Source: SAR202 cluster bacterium (GTDB lineage Bacteria; Chloroflexota; Dehalococcoidia; Lucifugimonadales; OSU-TB39). Taken from it: a DNA stretch of 38,528 nucleotides. Positions 24,270-33,239 of the stretch are shown in pieces (within the stretch, counting starts at the first letter, position 1; each line of letters opens with the position of its first letter). The notes under the pieces were generated by a model that was given only the letters and a program-made list of their open reading frames with translations, was not told the DNA's origin and did no database searches. Both the position numbers and the translations under genes were made by a program. The stretch is taken from the NCBI GenBank assembly GCA_009392195.1, contig VFGY01000060.1:1-38528 (forward strand), given 5' to 3'.

Positions 24270-26453
24270 TCATTCGCTGTCGTTCTTACCACCTTCTAAG
24301 TAGAACTGTATAGTTCTTGCTATACCAGGGTTCTGCAACGCAGACTGGTTAGGAGCAATAGCTGGTACGTTCTTGAAGTACTTCTTCTTCACGATAACAC
24401 CGTTGAATGCAGGTGTTGCACCAACAGCACCAATCATGTACTGATTCTCTACGTTAATAGTCTGTACTTCTATATAGTTAGCTTTTCTGTCAGGATAGCG
24501 AAGCTTTTTAGCTTCATCCGTCAATTCTGCTAATCGAAGTATTGCAGGATCAGTTGGGACGTGAACGATAGAGCTACCGCCCATTCCACCGGAAGTACCT
24601 GAAGCCTTTTCCTGATACCAGTTTCTGTAAGCTTGGCCTGCAGAGAACCACTCACTCAGGTTCAAAGGATATCGCTGTCCACCAGCACCACCAGCAATCA
24701 TCTGATGCTCGTTCTTGCCTCGGCGGTCTGCGAATAACTTCACGTCTTCAGCTTTAAGGTTAGTCTTGATTCCAAGTTCTTTCCAGTCTTCGTGTACTAC
24801 TTCAGCAATACCTTCATAGTCAACGAAGTAGTTAGCTATATAAGCCAATTCGAACTGAAGAACTTCACCGGAACCATCTGTTCGTAGTCTGTATCCATCG
24901 CCATCTTTTGCACTAAGACCAATAGCGTCTAACTTTGCATTAGCAGCTGCAACATCACGCTTTGTATACATCTGAGCAACTTCGTCGCCAGGATAGAAAG
25001 GGTGACCTTTAATGAATACTGGTTGCATTATGGTACCAAGACCAAGGAATACAACTTCGTTAATCTTCTGTCTGTTAATACCATGTGACAAAGCAATTCT
25101 GAAGTCTTTGTTAAGTAACCACTTCTGTACTTCAGGATCAGCTGTATAGTCTAAGTTTGTACCTAAACCATATGTGTTGTTAACTGTAATACCAGCCTGT
25201 GCTCCGTGTGGAGATGGCCAGAATTGAGTTACACAATTACACTTAGCTTCATTTTCCCTTATTACAGGTACTTTAGCCATGTCAATGTGCCTATGCTGGA
25301 AGTCAATCTCACCAGCAATAGCTTTCAAGTTAAGTACTTCCTTCTCACCAGTCAAGATCATTGAGACCTTGTCTATGTATGGAAGCTGATTACCAGCAGG
25401 GTCAACTGCCCAGTAATATGGGTTTCTTTCCCAAGTATAAATCTGCTCCGTAATTGGAGAAGTGTTAAACCAAGGAGAAACTACAGGTACTTCACCGTTT
25501 CGAAGAGGATTTGACTTCTCTTTGAAGTAAAGAACCCAGTTTTCGTGGCCAGCAGCTTCAACTTCTGCATCATATGCAGCTTTATCAGCTACGAAATCAC
25601 GGTGGAAGTCTTTCATGTAATGCCAAGGACCATATGATCCGTCAGCAATTCTTCCGTGAAGGGTGAATCCGCCGATACGATAAGTTGCTAATTGGTCTAA
25701 GAAACCATCAGCAGCTTCTGGTAACGTAAATTGAACTGTTGTGTCATCAACTGCTTTAATTCCAGTTGGTGAATAACCCGACCAACCTAACTGACCGTTA
25801 CGACCAGGGTTAATCTCTTCGTTCAAAATAACATTGTCCCACCAAGCTTGGTAATGTTGTGCAGTAAATGCAGTACCATCTGACCACTTCATACCTTTAC
25901 GAAGGTGAAGTGTATATGTCAAACCGTCTGAACTTACTTCATAGCTCTTACCGATGTTAGGAATAACTGATGTACCATCTAAGTCAAAATAGAGGTCCAT
26001 GTCCATCATAAGACGGTCAGCATTCTGTCCATCGTTAGGGCCAGTGAAAGCTCGTCTCCAAGTTCCACCATATTCACCAATACTGTCTACGACAGAAACA
26101 ACCATAGGCTCGCTAGGAAGTCGGTCTTCAACAGGTGGCAATTGACCGGACTGAACTTTAGCAGCTAACATTGGAGCTTCGCTATAGCTAGTCGGTGCAG
26201 GTCCATCCCAAACGAATGTCCCTTTAAAATTAGCTGTCACTGGTGCAGGAGCAGCAGGAGCAGCAGGCTCTTCTTTAGCAGGAGCCGGCGCAGGTTTTGC
26301 AGCAGGTGCAGCAGGTGCAGCAGGAGCAGCAGCAGGAGCTGCGGCAGGAGCTGCTGTTTCTTCTTCATCAGAAGAACATGCTATAACACCAAATAATGAT
26401 GCTACCAAACCCATCGTTATCAGCAATTTAATGCTGGATTTCAATGAAGGCAT
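24270..26453 (-). CDS. Family 5 extracellular solute-binding lipoprotein (DppA/OppA-like)
   Basis: 727 residues from the ATG at 26453, which has GGGAGG about 7 bp upstream. An in-frame start 48 bp further up adds a Lys-rich leader and is rejected. The lipoprotein signal peptide ends at lipobox VIAC (C26). An acidic stretch and an Ala/Pro/Lys low-complexity tether (about 34-75) precede the SBP_bac_5 domain. TYTLHLRKGMKWSDG is the family hallmark. It is larger than typical DppA (about 530), probably with inserted loops. Codon use differs from its neighbours: Lys is mostly AAG and Asn/Tyr/Phe often C-ending, as expected of a highly expressed gene. It delivers peptide-like or other solutes to the B/C permeases downstream. 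Confidence 0.95.
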   Translation of the reverse strand: MPSLKSSIKLLITMGLVASLFGVIACSSDEEETAAPAAAPAAAPAAPAAPAAKPAPAPAKEEPAAPAAPAPVTANFKGTFVWDGPAPTSYSEAPMLAAKVQSGQLPPVEDRLPSEPMVVSVVDSIGEYGGTWRRAFTGPNDGQNADRLMMDMDLYFDLDGTSVIPNIGKSYEVSSDGLTYTLHLRKGMKWSDGTAFTAQHYQAWWDNVILNEEINPGRNGQLGWSGYSPTGIKAVDDTTVQFTLPEAADGFLDQLATYRIGGFTLHGRIADGSYGPWHYMKDFHRDFVADKAAYDAEVEAAGHENWVLYFKEKSNPLRNGEVPVVSPWFNTSPITEQIYTWERNPYYWAVDPAGNQLPYIDKVSMILTGEKEVLNLKAIAGEIDFQHRHIDMAKVPVIRENEAKCNCVTQFWPSPHGAQAGITVNNTYGLGTNLDYTADPEVQKWLLNKDFRIALSHGINRQKINEVVFLGLGTIMQPVFIKGHPFYPGDEVAQMYTKRDVAAANAKLDAIGLSAKDGDGYRLRTDGSGEVLQFELAYIANYFVDYEGIAEVVHEDWKELGIKTNLKAEDVKLFADRRGKNEHQMIAGGAGGQRYPLNLSEWFSAGQAYRNWYQEKASGTSGGMGGSSIVHVPTDPAILRLAELTDEAKKLRYPDRKANYIEVQTINVENQYMIGAVGATPAFNGVIVKKKYFKNVPAIAPNQSALQNPGIARTIQFYLEGGKNDSE

Positions 26454-26511
26454 ATCTAACCCTCCCTTTTTTATTAAGAATTTGCACTTATTTTTGTACA
26501 TATTCCAATTG

Positions 26512-26555
26512 GTTAAGAGTAATTTTTGCTAACCCAATGCTAACAATCTCTTAAC
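26512..26555 (-). repeat. Paired inverted and direct repeats in the binding-protein leader
   Basis: GTTAAGAG (26512-26519) and CTCTTAAC (26548-26555) form an 8-bp inverted repeat. Within it the 7-mer TGCTAAC occurs twice (26527-26533 and 26538-26544), 11 bp apart, which is one helical turn. With transcription starting near 26562 the whole array is in the first 50 transcribed bases. It may be a repressor operator or an RNA stem; either is inference. Confidence 0.45.
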
Positions 26556-26568
26556 AAACGACTCAAAG

Positions 26569-26596
26569 ATTATATTCGATACATATGATGTGTCAA
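26569..26596 (-). promoter_or_regulatory. Consensus sigma70-type promoter of the binding-protein/permease operon
   Basis: On the minus strand a perfect TTGACA (26596-26591) and a perfect TATAAT (26574-26569) are separated by 16 bp. The predicted start near 26562 gives a leader of roughly 110 bases before the ATG at 26453. It is the best promoter match I see in the window and fits the gene's codon bias toward high expression. Confidence 0.8.
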
Positions 26597-26889
26597 CCCC
26601 TTAAAACATGCAAGTTAAGGTCTGTAATTTAATAGGATTTTCAAGGAATCCTGTCTAATACATGAATTGCAAAACATGTTTAATCATTCTATCCGTATTT
26701 GAGCGTTGGTTTATTTATGATGGATTTTATAAATAACATATAAATCAAAATGTTTAACCTTATAATTTTATTTAATAAATTGGGTATTTAGAGGTACAAT
26801 TTACATCCCAATATAAGTCATAAGCTAGTATTATTACTTTGGATTTTACCGGCAGAAGTAAAAACTATTGTAAAATACTAGGATAATCA

Positions 26890-28470
26890 ATGATGGCAAC
26901 TAAATATAAAATTACGAAAACCTATAATATATTAATACCAATTATTATTGTTATATTTTCATTAATGTGTGTGGTCTTTCTTTCTTGCGGATTAAATGCT
27001 CCATTACCTCAAGTTTTAAATTCATCAGCGTCGTTATCAAAAGACAATTCACTTATAGTTTTAGTAAACGGTGAACTTGATAAGCCTAGCCATGTATTTG
27101 TTGAGTATTGGAACGATCAAAAACGACTGCGATCTAGAATTGTTGAATCTAACGAAAATCAATTCGAGATTACTCTATTTAATTTAAAAGCGGAAACTTC
27201 TTATGAATACCAAGTCTTCACTGTCTCCGAAGATGAACAACTTCACGCAGGGCCAGTAAGTATATTTGAAACAGGAGAATTACCTAAAGTACTAAAAGAT
27301 GCAAATTTCAACATAATATCGGGGAAACCCTCTAAAGCAATAACATTTTTGGAATTTAGAGTAAGCGATTTTATGGGACTAGCAGCATATGATCAATTTG
27401 GGGATGTCGTTTGGTATTACGAAGGAATCAACGGTGACCAACCGTATGTTATGGACAGGAAATCTAATGGGAATATTGTTTATATAGCAGGAGACCATTC
27501 TGGAACAACCGCTACGGGTTTAGTAGAAATAACCCCTTCGGGCGAAGAAATTTCTAGATTAAACGATATATGTACCGAATTTGGTCCCATGCACCATGAA
27601 ATTCAAGTTGTTAATGACAATGAAATTTTGTACATGTCAAGAATAATTGATTACGATGGATATGATGGCAACGAAGCACCTCAAGAAGGAGATACCATAG
27701 GAATATGGAATCAAAAAACAGGTGAGAACACAATAATTTGGGATATATTCGATTTCATAGACGCTTCTGAAAGGACCATACCAGACTCAAATGCTACACT
27801 TCCCGCTGTAATGTGGGGTGGATGTGATAGAAACAACAAAGTACAAGATTGGAGCCATGGCAATTCAGCTAAAATTTACAACAATGGCGATATACTAGCC
27901 ACGTTCAAACATCTCGACCAAGTAATATTTATAGATAAAGATCGCGAAAAGCTAAAATGGAGGCTTGGAGGTCCTGGCAGCGATTTCACATTCCCAAACA
28001 AATTTGACCAGTTCTACGATCCACATGATGCTACGTTACTCGAGAATGGAAACATACTTTTACTTGATAACGGTAATGGCAGACCTTTTGAAGAGGGTGG
28101 GCCATACTCAAGAATAATTGAACTTGCGATTGACACTACAACAATGACCGCCAAAAAAGTTTGGGAATATACTAGACCATCCCTATTTGCACCATGTTGC
28201 GGAAGTTCTATAAGGCTAAACAATGGAAATACTGTAATGCTTTTCGGAATGAAACTACCTGATTCTGCTGGAGGAATTTTGTCTCCAGACGTCATAAGGT
28301 CAGGGAACTGCTGTGGTCCTTTTTACATTTTCGAGGTCGATAACCAAGGAAATATGGTTTGGGAAGTAGAACATTCTGTCAAAGGTCAAGTGGCACAGTA
28401 CAGAGTATTCCCAGACGATCATATCATGGGTGAAATTATAGTACCTAATGTAAAAGCAAGTGCAGAATAA
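26890..28470 (+). CDS. Arylsulfotransferase (ASST)-like lipoprotein
   Basis: 526 residues. A hydrophobic signal segment (about 14-32) ends in FLSCG, a plausible lipobox with C33. A fibronectin-like N-terminal beta domain (about 45-130) is followed by a beta-propeller with the ASST landmarks: PMHHE (H235/H236), QDWSHGNS (H323) and DPHDAT (H379), then LENGNILLLDNGNG. In known arylsulfate sulfotransferases three histidines around the propeller axis bind and transfer sulfate from a phenolic donor to a phenolic acceptor. CC pairs (PCCGSS, NCCGPF) occur late in the chain. AGGAT precedes the ATG. The family also contains proteins of unproven activity, so sulfate transfer is likely but not certain. 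Confidence 0.82.
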   Translation: MMATKYKITKTYNILIPIIIVIFSLMCVVFLSCGLNAPLPQVLNSSASLSKDNSLIVLVNGELDKPSHVFVEYWNDQKRLRSRIVESNENQFEITLFNLKAETSYEYQVFTVSEDEQLHAGPVSIFETGELPKVLKDANFNIISGKPSKAITFLEFRVSDFMGLAAYDQFGDVVWYYEGINGDQPYVMDRKSNGNIVYIAGDHSGTTATGLVEITPSGEEISRLNDICTEFGPMHHEIQVVNDNEILYMSRIIDYDGYDGNEAPQEGDTIGIWNQKTGENTIIWDIFDFIDASERTIPDSNATLPAVMWGGCDRNNKVQDWSHGNSAKIYNNGDILATFKHLDQVIFIDKDREKLKWRLGGPGSDFTFPNKFDQFYDPHDATLLENGNILLLDNGNGRPFEEGGPYSRIIELAIDTTTMTAKKVWEYTRPSLFAPCCGSSIRLNNGNTVMLFGMKLPDSAGGILSPDVIRSGNCCGPFYIFEVDNQGNMVWEVEHSVKGQVAQYRVFPDDHIMGEIIVPNVKASAE

Positions 28471-28483
28471 AATCATTAGGTAC
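28441..28483 (+). repeat. 10-bp inverted repeat across the end of the ASST-like gene
   Basis: GTACCTAATG (28441-28450) and CATTAGGTAC (28474-28483) are perfect inverted copies separated by 23 bases that include the stop codon. No T tract follows, so a simple rho-independent terminator is unlikely. It may be an mRNA-processing or expression-balancing hairpin between the two genes, which are 47 bp apart. Confidence 0.5.
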
Positions 28484-28517
28484 CAAATGTATATACCAAG
28501 AAAAGATAGGAAATCAC

Positions 28518-30323
28518 ATGAGTAAAAACCCTAAAAGCAGAAGTGAGGAATTTGTATTGTCAGTGACTGTTGATTTCCCCGATGATGTGATGTATGGACC
28601 ATTTTCTCTGAAATTAATTGATGAAATAATGTGTCAAATCCGTTACATGGGAGCATCGCGTGTTTACTGGTTGTATTATGGTGACGTAGAGCAAGATTCA
28701 TATTGGGCCGGTAATATTTACATTTATAATGGGATCTTCACCTACGGCCCCCAAACCATTTCAGATATCGGAGAACCACTTAAGGCTGCTGTTCCAATAG
28801 CGCACAGGCACGGCCTAGAAATATACGGAGTTATTAAGCCTTATAACTTAGGAATGTCTGGCTCTCATTCTGAAGGCTCTGATTCTTATGACCCAAATGG
28901 AATCCAAAGAATCGGTGGAAATGTAGGACAAGTAATACCATTTTTAGACAAATATCCGCACACTCGTATGAAAAGGAAAGCATATGATGGGGCTGATTAT
29001 TCAAACCTTAATATAGACCGTATAAAATTGTTAAAAAAAGATGATTCTCCCACAAGGATAAAAGCAGAAAACATACAGATATGGGCTAGTAACAATAACT
29101 ATGAATATAAAAAGATAGATATCAATCCAACATTTAAAACATCCATAGAGCCTGCTCAGAAGAAGACAACAGACTATTATGGAGAAACTGTAACTGAATT
29201 TGGGCAGCCAGTTTTATCTATCACTCTTGATGATATAAATATTAAAGAAAAATATGTATTGGTAACTACTGATTTCCAAGACGAGACGGGAGATTTTGTA
29301 AACACATCAGTATCCATGATTGAACCTTACCATAAGTCTAAGCTCATTCCTTCTGAAGTCGCAAATCTTAGCACAGTATGGCATAGACCTAGGAATTTCC
29401 GAACTGGAGGTTTGGAATTCGATTCTGGATTTGGAACATTACAATGTTCACTCGATTCATCCAACAAACCTCCAGAAGTAATAAATAGCTGGAATACGGT
29501 TCAACGAGGAGGAATTATAGCAGTAGCAAAAGGCTTAAACGATTACCTACCTTCTACACCTTGTGAAATGTATCCTGAAGTACAAAAACTATGGGATGGT
29601 TGGGTAGATCGTGTTTTGGCTACAGGAGTTGATGGTATCGATATTAGGATATCCTCTCACGGCAATTTGGTTGACGCTCCCTATGAATATGGCTTCGACG
29701 CTCCAACCATAGAGAAATTTATTGACGAAAATGGTTATGAGCCTTCTGATACCCAAGAAGATAAATCCAAGCTAAGCAATATAAGAGGCAAAGCCTATAC
29801 AGAATTCATAAGAAAAAGTAGCCAAAAAGCTAGGAAGCTTGGAAAGGAATTTCACTTCCATATGCACACAGAGGCATTTAGAGAAAATCCTGTTCACGGA
29901 CAAATTTTGGGGTTTCCTCCAAATATAAATTTCGACTGGGAAACATGGGTAAGTGAAAAATTGATTGATGGTGCCACATTCAGAACAAGTTGGTTTGAAG
30001 GCTGGGAAGATCCTCCAACTCAAACAGCAAACAGACAAGATTTAAATACATCATTAGCAGATCCTGTAGCTAACGATGCTTTGAATAAACTAAATCAAAA
30101 TAAAATACCTTTATACCTGAATCGTTACACTGGTAGAGCAGTGGCACTAAACCAATATTTAGATGATTACGAATCAACATTTAATGACTCTAGATTTGCA
30201 GGGTTTGATGTTTACGAATTTTCGGACCTTGCTCACGCTACAGAAGACGGCCTTAAATTGAAACAAAGAAGAAGACAAATAATAGAAATACGTAAAAAGT
30301 CAATTCAATTAGGATTAATTTAA
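28518..30323 (+). CDS. Unrecognised protein, possibly TIM-barrel glycoside-hydrolase-like
   Basis: 601 residues, no signal peptide. I do not recognise a named family with certainty. The start (VTVDFPDD, then a run about a Tyr/Trp-rich strand with YWLYYGDVEQDSYW) and the sections IAHRHGLEIYGVIKPYN, GVDGIDIRISSHG, ENGYEPSDTQ and GKEFHFHMHTEAF follow the strand-helix rhythm and acidic strand ends seen in GHL10/DUF187-like glycoside-hydrolase barrels. A middle insert (about 170-290) looks like a beta-sandwich. TAGGAAA 7 bp upstream supports the ATG. Co-directional with and 47 bp after the ASST-like gene, it could act on sulfated or aromatic glycans, but that is speculation. Confidence 0.6.
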   Translation: MSKNPKSRSEEFVLSVTVDFPDDVMYGPFSLKLIDEIMCQIRYMGASRVYWLYYGDVEQDSYWAGNIYIYNGIFTYGPQTISDIGEPLKAAVPIAHRHGLEIYGVIKPYNLGMSGSHSEGSDSYDPNGIQRIGGNVGQVIPFLDKYPHTRMKRKAYDGADYSNLNIDRIKLLKKDDSPTRIKAENIQIWASNNNYEYKKIDINPTFKTSIEPAQKKTTDYYGETVTEFGQPVLSITLDDINIKEKYVLVTTDFQDETGDFVNTSVSMIEPYHKSKLIPSEVANLSTVWHRPRNFRTGGLEFDSGFGTLQCSLDSSNKPPEVINSWNTVQRGGIIAVAKGLNDYLPSTPCEMYPEVQKLWDGWVDRVLATGVDGIDIRISSHGNLVDAPYEYGFDAPTIEKFIDENGYEPSDTQEDKSKLSNIRGKAYTEFIRKSSQKARKLGKEFHFHMHTEAFRENPVHGQILGFPPNINFDWETWVSEKLIDGATFRTSWFEGWEDPPTQTANRQDLNTSLADPVANDALNKLNQNKIPLYLNRYTGRAVALNQYLDDYESTFNDSRFAGFDVYEFSDLAHATEDGLKLKQRRRQIIEIRKKSIQLGLI

Positions 30324-30334
30324 TATAAGTCGGA

Positions 30335-31570
30335 TTAACCAGAATTTTTATTGACCGTTACGGATTGCATTATTATGAAAGCTATAAGAGTACAAATAGC
30401 TAAGTTTATTATTGCTCCCTGTTGTCCAATTCCCAGAGTAACCACTACAAGACCCCAGACAAAAGTACCAGTTATATAAGCTATCCTACCCACCATTCCA
30501 TGCAAACCGAAAAATTGACCTGATTTTTCTGGAGGCGTAATTTGTAACATCAAAGGTCTGTCGGTCACCCAAATCCCGGGAATCAAAGCGCCACAAAACA
30601 CACCCATTAGGATCCAGAACCAATTACCCAAAACATCGGTTGATGGAGCAATCGCTACTAGCAATAGACAAATAGACCAAAAAAGCATGGCGATAGATAT
30701 AGATCTTTTTGCTCCTATCAAATCGATTAGCTTACCCCATATAAAGGCACTTGGTATTCCCACCAATATTCCAAGAAGAAGTAAATATTCGACATGTCGG
30801 GCTGAATAACCAACTGTTTCTGTACCAAATAAAATCGCAAAAGATTGAGCAGTGTTTAATGACCAAGTATAAAAAAATCTAGATATCATAAATCTAGAAA
30901 CATATTTATATTTTTTTATTTCAACAAAAACTATAAACAGGTCTCTTAACGTTTTATTTATAATTGCTTTTAATCCTATTCTATCTAGATGCTGTTCTTT
31001 GGGTCTCAAAACCAATAAAGCAGGCAGTGACGCTAAAAACATTAAAATGGCGCTTACTCTGAATCCAAAAATATTACCTGAATCTACTGCTACTTCAGCT
31101 GCAATAACAACTATTAATACTGCTCCAAGGTAACCAACACCAACACCTATACCTGCTATAGATCCAATATTTTGCGGAGTACTGATGTTATTTAACAATG
31201 CATTGTATGCAATACCAGCCAGATATATGCATACAATGGACAATGAATACAAAACCAAGGCCATAATGAAAGGCACTTCCCCTACTAACGGCACAGCAAG
31301 TATTGCTATAAATGTAAATGCTCCTAAATACCAAACTTTTGAAAGATAATGATCAGTCAATGTTCCAAAAAACGGCGCCAATACCAAGCTGACAATCATT
31401 GCAGCCGACATAGTGAACCCTACCGTAGCATCATTACCACCAATATCATTCGTTACCCATAAAGGGAAAAAGATACCCACAACACCAATAAAAAATATGG
31501 TGTTAGTAATATCGTAACTTGCCCATGCAGCAATTTGCCGTATATTTTTCCATTTGTTTACTTGTATCAT
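30335..31570 (-). CDS. MFS transporter, UMF1/Atg22-like
   Basis: 411 residues from the ATG at 31570 (MIQVNKWKN). A longer frame to 31636 begins with TTG and adds about 22 unconserved residues, so I prefer the shorter form; neither has a clear Shine-Dalgarno. About 12 transmembrane helices are predicted. The N-terminal segment AWASYDITNTIFF matches the WxxYDxxNS pattern of UMF1-type transporters, and short basic loops separate the two halves. The family exports or imports small solutes in an ion-coupled manner; the substrate is unknown. It is convergent with the 601-residue gene (11 bp) and divergent from the dioxygenase gene. Confidence 0.85.
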   Translation of the reverse strand: MIQVNKWKNIRQIAAWASYDITNTIFFIGVVGIFFPLWVTNDIGGNDATVGFTMSAAMIVSLVLAPFFGTLTDHYLSKVWYLGAFTFIAILAVPLVGEVPFIMALVLYSLSIVCIYLAGIAYNALLNNISTPQNIGSIAGIGVGVGYLGAVLIVVIAAEVAVDSGNIFGFRVSAILMFLASLPALLVLRPKEQHLDRIGLKAIINKTLRDLFIVFVEIKKYKYVSRFMISRFFYTWSLNTAQSFAILFGTETVGYSARHVEYLLLLGILVGIPSAFIWGKLIDLIGAKRSISIAMLFWSICLLLVAIAPSTDVLGNWFWILMGVFCGALIPGIWVTDRPLMLQITPPEKSGQFFGLHGMVGRIAYITGTFVWGLVVVTLGIGQQGAIINLAICTLIAFIIMQSVTVNKNSG

Positions 31571-31656
31571 ATAGATAACGATATATTCATACCCACAAAA
31601 CATCAATGCAGAATTGTTGTTCAAATATAAAATCAATTTATCTAGGAAGGTAAATC

Positions 31657-32523
31657 ATGAAATTAAGTGAAGCACAATTAGATTATTTCAACACCTTCGG
31701 ATTTTTAAAATTTAGCGGTATATTCAAAGATGATATTGCAAAAATCACTGAAGAATTTGAAACCGTATGGTCAGAATCAAATGGAGGGCATAATAATCAA
31801 CAACATGATTTCAAAAGACGATCCGCAATCTTTCATTTCGTAGATTTAAACATATTTTTATCTAGCCTAATTGATGACATTAGAATCAAAGGCCCGGTCT
31901 CTTCAATTCTAGGAGACGATTTCAACTATAGCGGCAGTGATGGGAATTTATATGTGGGAGATACTCGCTGGCATTCCGATTCTCCTATGACAAAAAAATA
32001 TAGGTCACTGAAAATAGCCTTCTATTTAGACGAAGTAGAATCGGATACCGGATGTTTAAGAGTCCTCCCTGGAAGCATTCATTACGGCAACACTTATGCG
32101 GATAAATTAAATGAAGTAATTCCTAGTACTGGGAAAGACGATACAAACGAGATGTGGGGAATATTGCAAAAACAAGTTCCAGGATTCCCTATTCCTTCGA
32201 CCCCTGGAGATATGCTAATGTTCGACCATAGAATCAAACATAGTTCTTCAGGTGGTGATTCAAGACGGCGCATGTTCACTATGAACTTTGAACAAAAATA
32301 TAAAACTGAAGATTTAGGGGATTTAAAAAATGAAATCTCTGGTATGGCAGCAAGTTGGGTTGATAAACCTTACGGCGAGATTATGATTAACACCGCTTCA
32401 CCACAAAGAATGGTCCATTTAGAGCAACGATTGCAGAATGGTGGCCACTTAAAAGATTTAGTAGACACATATAAATCCAAAATGAATGAACCTACAAGGG
32501 GTGGCGCTCAATTTGATGAATAA
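31657..32523 (+). CDS. Phytanoyl-CoA dioxygenase (PhyH) family Fe(II)/2-oxoglutarate oxygenase
   Basis: 288 residues, normal for the family. The facial triad is complete: H106 and D108 in WHSD, and H195 in HRIKHSS. One of the arginines in DSRRRMF, about 8-10 residues later, would bind 2-oxoglutarate. GGCLRVLPGS-type beta structure (here TGCLRVLPGSIH) is the family hallmark. GAAGG before the ATG supports the start. PhyH proteins hydroxylate acyl chains or other small organic molecules. It heads the plus-strand run that leads into the lipid-modification genes 0.7-5 kb downstream, but whether it belongs to that pathway is uncertain. Confidence 0.88.
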   Translation: MKLSEAQLDYFNTFGFLKFSGIFKDDIAKITEEFETVWSESNGGHNNQQHDFKRRSAIFHFVDLNIFLSSLIDDIRIKGPVSSILGDDFNYSGSDGNLYVGDTRWHSDSPMTKKYRSLKIAFYLDEVESDTGCLRVLPGSIHYGNTYADKLNEVIPSTGKDDTNEMWGILQKQVPGFPIPSTPGDMLMFDHRIKHSSSGGDSRRRMFTMNFEQKYKTEDLGDLKNEISGMAASWVDKPYGEIMINTASPQRMVHLEQRLQNGGHLKDLVDTYKSKMNEPTRGGAQFDE

Positions 32524-32576
32524 CGTAATCAAAAAAGTTTAAGATACTGGTAAATCGCTCATCAACTTTTTAATTG

Positions 32577-33239
32577 ATGTCCAAAGTAATTTTAATGAAA
32601 AAATATATATTTTCGATATCGGTATACTCAGCAATTTTTTCCTTTTTAGCAATAACTACATTAGCTACAATATTAGCGATTGACTATGATTTTGTTTCAG
32701 AAACAATTAGCGGGCTAGGTAAATCTAACCAAAAATATTCTTGGCTATTAGTACTGACGGGAATAACATATTCTACCTTAATCCAAGGTTTGACTCCTTT
32801 ATTGTATTTTAGTTCAAAATCAATAGGCGCTAAAATCACTAACACGTCATTGGTTGTAATTTATGGAATAACAAGCCTACTCACATCGATTTTCAAAATA
32901 GGGAATTACAATTACATTATTGGTTCATTTAGTGAAGATAGGGTGCACGAAATTCTAGCTAGAGTAAGCTTTTATTCAATATGGATTTTAATTGCTCTTT
33001 CACCTATAACATTAAAAGGAAATAACCAATTCACGTTACCCAAAACATTTTCATTAATTTTAACTCCGTTAGTTTTCACAACGGGTATAATATTTGAATT
33101 TAACCTTCATCTAGAATATCGAGGACTATATCAACGTTTTTTGTTTATAATTGTAATGATTTGGATAATATTGGCTACGAAAGCATGCCAAAAACAGTTT
33201 TCAAAAAGATTTAAATCAAAAGGCGACTCAAATGAATAA
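32577..33239 (+). CDS. DUF998-like six-helix membrane protein
   Basis: 220 residues from the ATG at 32577; the TTG just before and an ATG at 32595 are alternatives. Six transmembrane helices are predicted, with the family-like motif YDFVSETISGLG after helix 1 (DUF998 members carry a D-x-[IV]-S-x-x-x-S-x-L-G pattern here). A basic C-terminus follows. The stop overlaps the MetE-like start by 8 bp, so the pair is co-translated. The function of DUF998 is unknown. Identification is by pattern only and is moderate. Confidence 0.6.
   Translation: MSKVILMKKYIFSISVYSAIFSFLAITTLATILAIDYDFVSETISGLGKSNQKYSWLLVLTGITYSTLIQGLTPLLYFSSKSIGAKITNTSLVVIYGITSLLTSIFKIGNYNYIIGSFSEDRVHEILARVSFYSIWILIALSPITLKGNNQFTLPKTFSLILTPLVFTTGIIFEFNLHLEYRGLYQRFLFIIVMIWIILATKACQKQFSKRFKSKGDSNE

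Larger units (their letters stand above)
26454..26889. other. 436-bp divergent intergenic region
   Basis: No open frame that looks coding. The left part holds the binding-protein leader with paired repeats (26512-26555) and its consensus promoter (26569-26596). The right part is very AT-rich and must hold the promoter of the arylsulfotransferase-like gene. The best guess there is TTAATA-17-TACAAT ending near 26800, weakly supported. An inverted repeat ATTGGG/CCCAAT (26779-26784 and 26807-26812) flanks that -10 candidate. Confidence 0.6.

Noticed and set aside
26230-26355. GC-rich Ala/Pro-coding repeat, as a possible tandem repeat element
   Set aside because: It encodes the low-complexity tether after the lipobox of the binding protein, which is common in such lipoproteins.
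32532-32571. AAAAAGTT/AACTTTTT inverted repeat as a terminator after the dioxygenase gene
   Set aside because: AT-only stem with a 24-base loop in AT-rich DNA; too weak to call.
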